From positions 248,001 through 312,000 of the forward strand of contig NZ_CP022541.1 of NCBI RefSeq assembly GCF_002237555.1: 64,000 nt of DNA, given 5' to 3'. The first letter of the stretch is position 1. Every line of letters begins with the position of its first letter. Made by a program: the position numbers and the translations under genes. Source of the stretch: Antarctobacter heliothermus. Its GTDB lineage: Bacteria > Pseudomonadota > Alphaproteobacteria > Rhodobacterales > Rhodobacteraceae. The notes beneath the pieces are model-generated. The model did no database searches. It saw nothing but the letters and a program-made list of their open reading frames with translations, and was not told where the DNA came from. This document shows positions 43,878 through 53,036 of this stretch, piece after piece.

Positions 43878-44222
43878 ATGAAAATGGTGTCAAAGGGGGC
43901 CGAGCTCCGCGCGCAACATGCTGACCTCGATCGGCTTGTGGTTCTTTGCCAATCGGAGTTGAGTGCGGTTCAAGTCTGGTTGTTTGGCAGCAGGGCGCGC
44001 GGCGATCACCACGCCAACAGCGACTTCGACATTCTTGCAATCTTGCCTGACGATGCCCCCGATGCAGCAGAGGACCCGATCACGGTTTTTCTCCTGCGGC
44101 GACGTTCTGGCCTGCACGCGGATCTTCTTGTCGCGCGGCTGACGGATTTTGAAGGCGCGCGCGATACCGTGAACACCATCAGTTTTATTGTTCATCGGGA
44201 GGGGGTCCGGCTGGACGTCTGA
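43878..44222 (+). CDS. Lone nucleotidyltransferase of the MNT/MntA type
   Basis: 114 residues. Active-site signature VWLFGSRARGDHHANSDFDI with the two Asp residues, and a third acidic site in LHADLLVARL. Complete minimal nucleotidyltransferase, the antitoxin half of HEPN-MNT pairs, which AMPylate a HEPN toxin. No HEPN gene is adjacent; the IS481 remnant begins 127 bases downstream and may have displaced the partner. GCGAAAGAA precedes the ATG at 43878. Confidence 0.78.
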   Translation: MKMVSKGAELRAQHADLDRLVVLCQSELSAVQVWLFGSRARGDHHANSDFDILAILPDDAPDAAEDPITVFLLRRRSGLHADLLVARLTDFEGARDTVNTISFIVHREGVRLDV

Positions 44223-44348
44223 AGTGGCGCAGCTGTGTTCTTCTAGCCGAGCGTGAGATCACGGCTGATCGGTCAACTGTCTATCGTTGGGTTCAGAAAT
44301 CTGGACCTGAACTGACAAATCAACCTCCGGCAAACCCGACGCGGTTCA

Positions 44349-45321
44349 CTAGGTGTTTAGTCCCGGCATCTGGTGGATCGGATTAACGATGAACCGATCT
44401 GGCTCTGAAGTCCAGATTTTGCAGATGTATTCGTAGGGCGTGAGGCCGCTTAGGGTCTTCAGTCTTCGTGCGAAGTTGTAGGCTGCCATGAAGTCGGCAA
44501 GGTGTGTTCGCAACTGGTCGTGGTTTTCGTAGTGGAAGCGTTTGACGGTCGCCTCCTTGATGGTGCGGTTCATTCGTTCGACCTGGCCATTGGTCCACGG
44601 ATGGTTTGGCTTGGTCAGTCGGTGCTCGATCTCATTTGCCGCACAGATCATGTCGAACCGCATCTGCCGTGAATATGCTGTGTTCCGGTTGCGGGGCTGC
44701 TCGGCGAACTGGATACCGTTGTCAGTGAGGATCGTGTGGATGCGATAGGGGATGGCCTTGAGTAGGTATTCGAGGAACTCCCATGCGGTCTTACGATCTG
44801 CCTTGTCCACGAGTTGGGTGACTGCGAATTTGCTGGTGCGGTCAATACCCACGAAGAGGTAGAGCTTGCCCTCCGCCGTCTGAACCTCCGCGATGTCGAT
44901 ATGAAAGAAGCCGATAGGGTATCGCTTGAACCGCTGCCGCTTTGGCTTGTCGCCCTCGATGTCCGGCAGGCGCGAGATGCCATGCCGCTGAAGGCACCGA
45001 TGTAGTGCCGACCGCGTCAAATGCGGAATTGATGGCTGAAGAGCATAGAGACAATCGTCCAGCGGCAGCAGCGTGCCGCCGGAATGCGACGATCATTGCC
45101 TCTTCCGCTTCCGTGAGAACGGTAGAACGAGGTTCTTTCGGTCCAGGCTTCAAATCCTCAACCGTCGCACGCTTGCGCCACTTCGCGACTGTCTTGGGAT
45201 TGATGCCGAGTTCTTGGCTCAATTCCGAGAGCGAAGCTTGCGATCGCTGTATTGCAGCTCTGACGGCGTACGTGGTCGTGGCGCTCCCGTGACGAACTTG
45301 TCCCATAATGCTTCTTTCCAT
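44349..45321 (-). pseudogene. IS481-family transposase, frameshifted
   Basis: The 5' part (from 45321) has HTH KTVAKWRKRATVEDLKPGPK and PRSTVLTEAEEAMIVAFRRH; the 3' part (45020 down) has TRSALHRCLQRHGISRLPD, the DDE core HIDIAEVQTAEGKLYLFVG, ILTDNGIQF and VERMNRTIKEATVKR. They lie in different frames, with the shift near 45020. Terminal repeats TAGGTGTTTAGTCCC (about 44351) and, inverted, TAGGTGTTTGATCCC (about 45367) bound the element. Confidence 0.83.
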
Positions 45322-45363
45322 TCCCTCGAAAGGATCACACCATCAAACCGTGGGATCAAACAC

Positions 45364-45930
45364 CTAACAGGGGACCATTTTGGCAAGACGTTTTAGGTTC
45401 TGGGCGGTGGCGGCGAGGAGGAATTCTTCGTTGGCTCCTTTGAGGCCTCGGAGCCGGAGGCGTTTGACGCCGAGATGTCGTTTCAGGTGGGCGAATAACA
45501 TCTCGACTTTCTTTCGTCGTCGTCTGCTCTCGTCACAGGACGCCGTATCGCGCAGTTCGCGGACTGTCTGGCGCGCTTCCTCGTCCATGTGGCGGGTGAC
45601 AGTTTGGAAAGGTGCATCTGTACAGGCCTTCTTGATCGGGGATGTGCCGCAAGTGTCTTTCCCGGCGAAGTAGCTCTTGATCCGACCCTCCTTTCTGATC
45701 CGGCGCAACGGCATTTCGTGGCCTTCTAAGCAGGTATAGCTGTCACGCTCGCTATCATATTGGAAATGGCTGAGGTCGTACTTGCCCTTGGTCTGATGTT
45801 GGCGATCCAGCACCGGCACATGCGGTGTGACTTCGCACTTCAGAAGCCAGGAACGGGCCGGTGCCGTATGACCCATCTGCCGCCATGAACCGCGCCGTGT
45901 TTGCCGGAGGCTCCAACTCATGAGCAGGAT
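45364..45930 (-). pseudogene. 3' part of an IS1182-family transposase
   Basis: Readable C-terminal region: HVPVLDRQHQTKGKYDLSHF, SYFAGKDTCGTSPIKKACTD and the final DDE helix VEMLFAHLKRHLGVKRLRLR. The 5' half is missing; the break coincides with the start of the inverted-repeat arm at 45932. The frame near the break is also shifted. Confidence 0.82.
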
Positions 45931-45931
45931 T

Positions 45932-46245
45932 GACGGCCGAAACATGATGGCAAAAGCGCCGACCGGGTCAGGAATGTCGCGCGGATACAAAGTACATCTG
46001 AGTATCCTTGACTAGAATCCGTCGGAATTGTCGGAAAGTCGGAAAATGGTTTCCTTGTTGGTATGATCCTTACCCGCCTCGGGTATCCCGCCGGGGTAAT
46101 ACAAAATGGACCGCCCCTCTTGGCCATCTCTGGTCGCGGGGGGGCGCTACAAATTCAATGAGACGCGTAAAAGTGTCGGATATGTCGGAAAAGTCGGAGC
46201 GAGGCCGTTTGGCGGGCCTGTTCGGGTCTTTTTTTGGGGGGAGGG
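45932..46245 (+). repeat. Left arm of a long inverted repeat
   Basis: This arm matches the complement of 54537-54366 plus 53036-52890 at roughly nine bases in ten. Its first 83 bases encode the end of a DUF927-type protein (GRNMMAKAPTGSGMSRGYKV, then a TAG at 46012-46014). Two clusters of GTCGGA repeats follow: three units near 46020-46047 and three near 46172-46198, at 7 to 10 base spacing. The repeats look like iterons, an inference. Confidence 0.8.
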
Positions 46246-46450
46246 AGTTGGCGTAAATACGCGCCGCAAAGCTTCGGATACATTTTTCTTGACAATATCG
46301 GAATTAATTTCGAATCGCACATTGAAACCCAGAATCGCGATTCCAATATCGTAGATACCGGTCACCGGGGCGTTCGAATAAGCGGACGAAAAGAGAGTTC
46401 GCACCTCTCCTCCCGCCCTGACCAAAACGCTGACGGATAAGGTCAACGAC

Positions 46451-46930
46451 ATGGCTATCAACAATCTAAGCACCCAGTCGGGTGTGATCAATGCGGCGCG
46501 CCGTTCTTCCCAATCGTCTCACGACGCATTTGCACGCTTTCTCGCAACTCTGCCGACGCTGATTTCCAGCGAAGCGGATGTTACCGGGTACAGCGGACAG
46601 GATCCCGCCTTGGATCATTGGATCCGGGAGGCTGAGGCCGCGCGCCAGACATCTCTCGATCAGGTCGAATATCTGCACACAGAGCTGGGCCCGAATGCAA
46701 CCGGCCACGAGAGGCTGTTCTTTGAAATCGCAGCCGCCTTTCAAACCATCATGACATCCGATGACATTGAGGACGTGGTCGCCCTGCGGACGCAAGCCCG
46801 GTCGCTTCACGGGCGCCTCACTGACGAGCTGCAGGCGCTGACGATGTCGGTCGCCGCGTTGGATCGGCTTGAGAGCTATCTCGCGCTTGATGATGCGTTT
46901 GAAGAGCTGGAGCCGGGGCTCTCGTTCTAA
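46451..46930 (+). CDS. Small helical protein of unknown family
   Basis: 159 residues, no signal, almost all predicted helix: AINNLSTQSGVINAARRSSQ, DALDHWIREAEAARQTSLDQ-like region near 53-72, and a C-terminal acidic end EELEPGLSF. No motif recognised. It is the first gene of a plus-strand row (46451, 47048, 48098), spaced 117 and 45 bases from the next genes, and may be a structural or partner protein for them. Confidence 0.62.
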   Translation: MAINNLSTQSGVINAARRSSQSSHDAFARFLATLPTLISSEADVTGYSGQDPALDHWIREAEAARQTSLDQVEYLHTELGPNATGHERLFFEIAAAFQTIMTSDDIEDVVALRTQARSLHGRLTDELQALTMSVAALDRLESYLALDDAFEELEPGLSF

Positions 46931-47047
46931 ACACTTCCCCTTTTTGAACACGACCAAACGGCGGCGCGGGTTTTCTGCGCCGCGTCTTCACCGGTGGCCG
47001 GTTTTGGCCAGCGGGCCAACTTTTGCAGTTTCGAGAGGTCATCTGCC

Positions 47048-48052
47048 ATGCCCGTAGCTTCACACCAACTGAACCGCGTCTTGCATCCCGTCGTCGATTT
47101 TGAAGGCCGCGATCTGCATATCCATCGCCGCTCTCAGCACCATGACCCCAAGGTTTGGCAAGTTCGCTACCCGGGGCAACCGCTCCCGGAATGGGAAGAT
47201 ATCGCCCGGTCAAAAGGCTTCCGCATTCATGCCCGGGTCAGGGACAAAAACCATCTGGCCCTGGAGTGTCTCAGCTGCGGTGGCCTGACGGCGCAACGTG
47301 TCTTTGCGCTGAGGACCGCCAGAATCCGTTGCGAAGACTGCGCCAGCCAAAAACGGAGCACTCTCGCCGACACCATCGGGCTCGAATTTATCGAGCGGGA
47401 TCCGGCGGATCATCAATACGCCTTCTACCGCGCGGCTTGCGGTCACCGCATTCGCCGCCAACGCGAGTTCATCGACCGTGTTGCTGACGGGGTATGCCAG
47501 GTGCGCTGCGAGATATGCCTGCAGGACAAAGAAAGGGCGGAGGCCGAGGCGCGTGGCTGGGAATGGCAGGGTCCGGACCCAGACGGGAATGATAACTACC
47601 GGCTCTATCGTCACAGCTGTGGGCACGACCAACGCATCGCGCGGGCGAACATGAAGTTCGGACAATGTGATTGTGCAGGCTGCGGCGAGAGCTGGAGTTC
47701 GAAGCCCTCTTTTCTCTACCTGTTCCGCATTCGGATCCCGGACAAGGGGTTGGACTGCGTGAAGTTTGGCTATTCCGGTCGCCCGGACAAGCGCCTGCGC
47801 CATCAGCTGAGCCTGCCTAAATCCGCAAAGTCGGACGTTCTGCGCACCGTTGCGATCAAGACCGGACACGCGGCCTGTCGCCTTGAAAAGTCAGCGCATG
47901 CGCGTTTGCGGCGCAGGTTTCCGGAATGTGTTGTGCCACCGGAACGCTATGTCGGCCTGATCAACGTCTCGAGTGAGATCTATAGCCCTGCGCTTTTGCC
48001 AAAGTTGCAGCGTCTTCTTGACGAGATCGAGCAGCAGCAATCCGCAGCCTGA
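47048..48052 (+). CDS. Triple zinc-ribbon protein with C-terminal GIY-YIG-like domain
   Basis: 334 residues from ATG 47048 (GAGAGG upstream). Three similar Cys-rich modules: CLSC (74-77) with CEDC (95-98); CGH (131) with CEIC (154-157); CGH (191) with CDCAGC (207-212). The C-terminal domain reads FLYLFRI (222-228), VKFGYSGRPDKRLR (238-251) and RLEKSAHARLRRRFP (278-292), the layout of the T5orf172/MUG113 branch of GIY-YIG nucleases, with Glu280 as likely catalytic acid. The zinc ribbons would bind DNA. A related family is known for homing-type and phage endonucleases, but this exact arrangement is not one I recognise. Next to an AAA+ protease gene. Confidence 0.75.
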   Translation: MPVASHQLNRVLHPVVDFEGRDLHIHRRSQHHDPKVWQVRYPGQPLPEWEDIARSKGFRIHARVRDKNHLALECLSCGGLTAQRVFALRTARIRCEDCASQKRSTLADTIGLEFIERDPADHQYAFYRAACGHRIRRQREFIDRVADGVCQVRCEICLQDKERAEAEARGWEWQGPDPDGNDNYRLYRHSCGHDQRIARANMKFGQCDCAGCGESWSSKPSFLYLFRIRIPDKGLDCVKFGYSGRPDKRLRHQLSLPKSAKSDVLRTVAIKTGHAACRLEKSAHARLRRRFPECVVPPERYVGLINVSSEIYSPALLPKLQRLLDEIEQQQSAA

Positions 48053-48097
48053 TCTAGCCCCGCGCCCCATTCCCCGGACATTCATTGGAGGTCTGCC

Positions 48098-50224
48098 ATG
48101 ACCCAGTTCAGCAAACTTCACGGCTTTGCCGCCGCCAAAACGTACTTGCTCGAGCAAGCCCTCACAGTCAGCGACCTGTTTGAGCGGATGAGCCACGTCG
48201 ATGATGATGTGCCCGGCTGGTCTGAGAGGAAGCAGGACACCGATGACGTCCCGCTGATCGATCCGCCGGCACCCGACGCGGTCAATGGCGCACATTGCAT
48301 GCAGGCCCTCGCGATCCTGCAACTTGCCAAAACCTTTGAAGATCGCTCCTTGCCGGATCAACTGCGGGACAGGCCGCCAGTCTGCCTTACTGTGCGAGAC
48401 CATGAGATGGGCGAGTTCGTCGAGATCGCGGCCCGAGCTCTTTACCCTGTCGCTTTTGCTGCGAGCCGCAGCCCCAAGGTATGGCGCGCGCCGGAGGTCG
48501 ACACAGGCAAAACCGTCATCGCGCTGGCAGAGCGTCACCTGCGTACCTTGCTGCACGAAGGTCATACCGTCTTGATGCTCACCTCCCCGGGACAGCTGGT
48601 CTCGCCTCAACTGCAGGACCTCGTCGGCCACGGCCCGCATCTCGCGCCCCTTAGCCGCGAGATGATCCTCGCCGTTTTGTCTCTCAGCCATACGCCCTGC
48701 AGTCCTCGGGTAACGGAAGCACTACAGGCGACATTGCCGCGTTCCGAAGAGCTTGGTCGCCTGGAGACATTGAAACTCATCATGGCATTCCAAGCCGAGA
48801 CCGCTCTTGGGGTCGCCGAGCGTTTGTCGCGTTTTGCCACCACGGCCCCGCATCAAACGGGGCCCAGCCTGACCGATGTCTTCGGGCAGACGGACGCCAT
48901 AGCGGCATTCGCCCAGCTGCAAGAGGATGTCATGAGTTGGCAAGCGGGCGAGGTGGCCTGGGACCAAGTCACATCAAGCCTGCTGCTTTTTGGCCCCCCG
49001 GGTTGTGGCAAAACCCTTCTGCCGACCGCCTTCGCCAACAGTGCCAAACTGCCGCTTATCAAGACAAGCTATGCGGAGTGTCAAAAAGCGGGACACCAAG
49101 GCGATATGCTGCGCGCCCTCGACAAGGCCGTCAGCGAGGCCATCAACAGCGCGCCTTCGGTGCTCTTTATTGATGAGATCGACGCCTTTTATGCCCGCGG
49201 CGGTGACGTCCACGCCAACGGCTACATCCTTGGCGTGGTCACCGGGCTCCTTACGCAGATCGACAGACTGAATGCTTGCGAAGGCGTCATCCTTGTCGGG
49301 GCCACAAACCACCCTGACATCGTGGATGAGGCCGTCCTGCGCGCTGGCCGCTTTGATCGTCACATTGCCATCAAGCCGCTCGACATCACCGCGATCACGA
49401 CATTCTTGCAAGCCAAGCTCGGCGAGACCACCGACGCCTCTCAGCTGCGCCAGATTGCCGAGCGCATGATCGGCGCAACGGGGGCAGAGATTGATGACTT
49501 CATTCGCAAAGCCCGCACTCTGGCCCGTGAACTAAAAAGTGACCTCACCGATCAGCTCTTGCTGCGGGCCGCGAACCTCTACCTGCCGCGCCCTGACGAC
49601 AGCCTTCTGCGTCGGATCGCCGTGCACGAAGCTGGACATTTGCTCGCCGGTCACCGGCTTGGCTCGCCCCCGGTCGCCCTCGCGCGGGTCACCCCACAAG
49701 GCGGCGCCGTTCTGCGCCCCCACCGGATGATGCACACCGATGTGACCCTCCATGCCGACCTCGTCATGCTTCTCGCGGGCCGTGCCGCCGAGCAAATTTT
49801 GTGCCAATCCGTCTCAGATGGTGCCGGCTCTGGCCCGGACAGCGATCTCGCCCAGGCCACTCGACTAGCCCTACAAGCCGAGGCGCAATTCGCCTTTGGC
49901 GAGGTCACACATCTCTGGCACGATATCCGTCATCCCCCGCGCTCCTATGACGTCACGCGGGATGTGGCCCGGAGAGCGACCGCCCGCCTCAAGACAGCAG
50001 AGAAGGACGCCATCACTCTGCTCTCAGAAAACCGAGCAGCCCTGACCAAAATCGCGGACACCCTGTTTGAACAGCGCGAGATCGAAGGGCAAGCGCTGGA
50101 CCAGCTGTTGGAGGACGCGATGAGAGACCCCTCTGAAACAGAGATCGAAAACAGGGAACCCAAAACTCCGGACAGCAACGGCTCCCCCCAATCCAGCCTG
50201 TATGGAAAGTCAATCATTGTCTGA
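48098..50224 (+). CDS. Soluble FtsH-like AAA+ ATPase with M41 metalloprotease domain
   Basis: 708 residues, no membrane segment. The N-terminal 260 residues match no family I know. AAA+ module: Walker A GPPGCGKT (299-306), Walker B LFIDEID (356-362), sensor ATNHPDIVDEAVLRAGRFDR (402-421). Protease: HEAGH (510-514) and a third zinc ligand in PDSDLAQATRLAL (D583), the FtsH pattern. Classical FtsH is membrane-anchored through an N-terminal span; this one is not. GGAGG precedes the ATG. Likely degrades a specific substrate. The context (DUF927, GIY-YIG, IS elements) points to mobile DNA. Confidence 0.85.
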   Translation: MTQFSKLHGFAAAKTYLLEQALTVSDLFERMSHVDDDVPGWSERKQDTDDVPLIDPPAPDAVNGAHCMQALAILQLAKTFEDRSLPDQLRDRPPVCLTVRDHEMGEFVEIAARALYPVAFAASRSPKVWRAPEVDTGKTVIALAERHLRTLLHEGHTVLMLTSPGQLVSPQLQDLVGHGPHLAPLSREMILAVLSLSHTPCSPRVTEALQATLPRSEELGRLETLKLIMAFQAETALGVAERLSRFATTAPHQTGPSLTDVFGQTDAIAAFAQLQEDVMSWQAGEVAWDQVTSSLLLFGPPGCGKTLLPTAFANSAKLPLIKTSYAECQKAGHQGDMLRALDKAVSEAINSAPSVLFIDEIDAFYARGGDVHANGYILGVVTGLLTQIDRLNACEGVILVGATNHPDIVDEAVLRAGRFDRHIAIKPLDITAITTFLQAKLGETTDASQLRQIAERMIGATGAEIDDFIRKARTLARELKSDLTDQLLLRAANLYLPRPDDSLLRRIAVHEAGHLLAGHRLGSPPVALARVTPQGGAVLRPHRMMHTDVTLHADLVMLLAGRAAEQILCQSVSDGAGSGPDSDLAQATRLALQAEAQFAFGEVTHLWHDIRHPPRSYDVTRDVARRATARLKTAEKDAITLLSENRAALTKIADTLFEQREIEGQALDQLLEDAMRDPSETEIENREPKTPDSNGSPQSSLYGKSIIV

Positions 50225-50660
50225 AATCCCGGTTCGTCCATTATTGAATGGTTTGTCATAATCGGGCCGCGGGACGAGTTATGAAGAAACTTCGCGATCC
50301 CTTGCGGGCGGGATGAGCCGGTTTGGCCGGGAAATTCCGCGCATTTGGCCGCTTTGGTCACGATCATAACCGCTTTGGTCACTTCATAACTCCAGCTCGT
50401 TGGAGCAACGGCAGGAATTTTCTCCAAAAGATCCCTGCCCGGCGGAGGGAAGCGCAAATGCTCCGCCGTCTCGTGGCATATACCGGTGTGATCGTTGTCA
50501 GGGGTCGTTCCTGAACGGCGTTGGAGCGAACGCCGGCAGCGGGATCAAGGATCACTTCGGGCTACGATGAGCGCAAACCGTCGCTTGGCAAACTGCCCTA
50601 TTGGGACCCATAGGCGCTGACGTCAGACAACGCTCGAACGCGCCGTCCGGGCGGCCCTTC
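50225..50660. promoter_or_regulatory. Intergenic region with a 21-bp direct repeat
   Basis: Two tandem copies of CCGCTTTGGTCAC followed by TCATAA start at 50349 and 50370 (period 21). A related GTCATAATCGG is at 50257. Two full helical turns fit a regulator or initiator site. It lies between the AAA+ protease and the convergent DUF927 gene. Otherwise no gene is seen here. Confidence 0.4.
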
Positions 50661-50692
50661 AAAAAGCAGAAAAGCGCAGAAACTGCGCTTGA
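50660..50692 (-). terminator. Terminator of the DUF927 gene
   Basis: Minus strand: AAGCGCAG TTT CTGCGCTT stem-loop followed by TTCTGCTTTTTG. Lies 27 bases after the DUF927 stop. Confidence 0.78.
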
Positions 50693-50718
50693 CTGAATCT
50701 CGAACCATTTTCCGACGG

Positions 50719-52398
50719 CTATTCCTGAAAGCCCGACAATGACACTTTGTATCCGCGGTTCGCCCCGGCACCTGTGGGCATTTTGCTAAGGATATTTCGG
50801 CCGTCCCCGGGTTCAAGGCTCCCATAGGCCCGCAGAATACGTGCAACCAGTTGCGGGTCATGACGATCGAAGATCTGATCCCAGATTTCGCGCGTGAGGA
50901 AAAGATATCCATTCTTTTCCCAGGCGAGCGGTTGTTCAACATATTGCCCACCCGCATCCAGTGATTGAATTTGCTCGGCATTGTTCATTAGAAAACCTCG
51001 AATACATCGATGCAACGCCTCAGGACTATCCTCATCTTGCTGCTCCGACAGCCACTTGCCAAACAGCTCGAGGCAAGCCGAAGTGGCTGTGTACGTTGAC
51101 CAACCGGTGAGTCCAAATCTGGTCGCGAATTCACCTGCCGCCGCAATAGCAGCGAAACGTGTGCGGGCACGGCCTTCAACACCTATCCCGCTTCCGGAAT
51201 GAGCTTTTTCCGCTACTCGATGAAAACGCTGGATGAGAGTGTCTGCAAACTCCAGTCGGGCTGGAACGTTCAAGAAGAATTTTCGAAGAAACTCTGGTCC
51301 CGCCACCCCGTAATGGGTTTTGGTTCCCGCTGTCAGGTATTCGCTTAACAAGCGTCCGCTCTGTTTGTCATGCAGCTCATCGAACGCACCATGCTCATAT
51401 TCATCGACGCGTATGCCAAGTAGGCGGACATGTTGCCCTGCTTGAACCTTCTTGTTCCCCTCAGCCAATTTTGTTGCAACGCAAATCTCACCTGTCGACA
51501 AGACTGGCAAGTGCCAGCTGGTTATTGGTGTCGATTTGCCATTTGCTCTCCCGCGCGCCTTGCCACGATTATTTCCCAACATATAGATGGTCTCGCCCAC
51601 AACTTGTGCGCTGGCTTGGCCCATCTCATCGATACACAAGACCATACCATTCGCATTCTTTGCCTGCGTTTCAAATGCGGTATCTGTACTTCGCCACGAC
51701 GCAATCTCGTTCGGTGAACTCCAAATAGAGGCCGCGGTGCGCAGTAAAGTGCTTTTCCCGCAGGACGAGCCTCCCCAAAAGTGAATCCCACCACTTTCAA
51801 GACCCAAAGGCTCCATCAAAGGGCCGGAAAATCCTGCGGAGATGGCAACGATCATGGGCGCGTTCCCGACAGCAAGACTTGCCACGTTCTCTCTCCATCC
51901 CTCCAGTGTCCCACATGAAGATTTAGCATTGAGGTCCTTGTCTCCAGTGAATTTAACCAACGGGCTGCCGATCACTTTTGTGCTCGGCAGGACGAAGGCA
52001 TCCTGCTTTAACCAGCCGAGCTTTTCGGTGGTCGTAATGCGCTTTTCGGGGATCCATTGCGAGAGCAGTGATATGAGTTGCTTGGCGGCCCCTGGCGTTT
52101 GTTCAATCGTAAAGCCGAGGCTTAGAAGCTCTGCGATAATTGCAGTGCCGCCCGTCGCAAACCTCTTGGCTTCAATGATGATTTCGCGCCTTTGAGAATC
52201 AATCGTGACGAATTCACACAGACGTCCATGGTTCTGCCCGTAAATGTCCCGTGTGATTGCCCGAACACAAATCCAGTCACTTATCCTTTCCCAGACTGGT
52301 GACCCTTTCTTGGGATTGATATAGGCATAGACGCCATCGTTGTTCACATCGAAGCCTGCAGGCGGCGTCAATATTTCGGATGTCGTTTTTGTTGGCAT
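50719..52398 (-). CDS. DUF927-domain ATPase (P4-type helicase relative)
   Basis: 559 residues. N-terminal DUF927 region with RREIIIEAKRFATGGTAIIA and ITTTEKLGWLKQDAFVLP; ATPase core with Walker A GGSSCGKST (209-217) and Walker B MVLCIDEMGQ. The C-terminus ends MPTGAGANRGYKVSLSGFQE. DUF927 proteins are found in integrative and satellite elements, some fused to primases. AGGAGACTCAT precedes the ATG. Two 3' remnants of relatives lie at the arms (45932, 54403), so this gene family has moved repeatedly here. Confidence 0.87.
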   Translation of the reverse strand: MPTKTTSEILTPPAGFDVNNDGVYAYINPKKGSPVWERISDWICVRAITRDIYGQNHGRLCEFVTIDSQRREIIIEAKRFATGGTAIIAELLSLGFTIEQTPGAAKQLISLLSQWIPEKRITTTEKLGWLKQDAFVLPSTKVIGSPLVKFTGDKDLNAKSSCGTLEGWRENVASLAVGNAPMIVAISAGFSGPLMEPLGLESGGIHFWGGSSCGKSTLLRTAASIWSSPNEIASWRSTDTAFETQAKNANGMVLCIDEMGQASAQVVGETIYMLGNNRGKARGRANGKSTPITSWHLPVLSTGEICVATKLAEGNKKVQAGQHVRLLGIRVDEYEHGAFDELHDKQSGRLLSEYLTAGTKTHYGVAGPEFLRKFFLNVPARLEFADTLIQRFHRVAEKAHSGSGIGVEGRARTRFAAIAAAGEFATRFGLTGWSTYTATSACLELFGKWLSEQQDEDSPEALHRCIRGFLMNNAEQIQSLDAGGQYVEQPLAWEKNGYLFLTREIWDQIFDRHDPQLVARILRAYGSLEPGDGRNILSKMPTGAGANRGYKVSLSGFQE

Positions 52399-52889
52399 AT
52401 GAGTCTCCTATCTTGATGGTTGTGGTAAACGTTGTGTCTGTCGAATTATTTCAACATTATCCAAAATTCACATTCACCACGGTTTCCGGTTGAGAAGGGG
52501 ACATAGGTCCAAAAATGCAGAAGCGGAGGGATTTCAAAACTTTTTCTCAATTTTTTTTGAAAGTTTTTTGTGGATAACCCCCCTCAGGCGCCGATTTTGC
52601 GATCTTCTAATGTCTCGCTTGCGCCAATTTGCTACTGTTTTTTTATGATGCCGCGTTCTCGGATTGGCACCGCAATTGTAGCTAGCAATTGCAGTTTTAT
52701 TGCACTGATTGCATGCGTGGTTTCTGACCTGCGCCCTGATCCGATCCCCGGAAGCTGGACAGTTTGATGCGGGGGTTTCCGCTACGCTTTCCCCGGCATC
52801 TTGGCGATGAAGCGAGCCTGCTTTTCCCAAAGGGCCTGTCCCAAGCGGGACGGAGGCTTCAGCGCGGATGATGAAACCAGCGAGCGTCG
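52399..52889. other. Upstream region of the DUF927 gene with an IS3 end remnant
   Basis: AT-rich 5' part with a palindrome CAATTGTAGCTAGCAATTG (52672-52690), a possible operator. From about 52748 the sequence GCTGGACAGTTTGATGCGGG resembles the left end of the IS3 element at 29251, so an IS3 end is left behind. No convincing gene. Confidence 0.45.
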
Positions 52890-53036
52890 CAACAAAGCCC
52901 AACTCCCCCATAGATCCGGACAGGCCCGCCGGACGGCCTCATTCCGACTTTTCCGACATATCCGACACTTTTGCGTTTCTTATTGAATTTGAGGCGCCGC
53001 CCGCGACCAGAGATGGGCAAAAGGGGCAGTCCATTT
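52890..53036 (-). repeat. Right arm of the inverted repeat, distal part
   Basis: Complement of left-arm positions about 46108-46250, including the second GTCGGA cluster. Separated from the rest of the arm (54366-54537) by the IS256 insertion. GTCCATTT (53029-53036) is the target copy. Confidence 0.78.

Noticed and set aside
52534..52911. A 125-codon frame on the minus strand upstream of the DUF927 gene
   Set aside because: No ribosome binding site, Arg/Lys-rich random-looking composition, and it runs through the IS3 end remnant.
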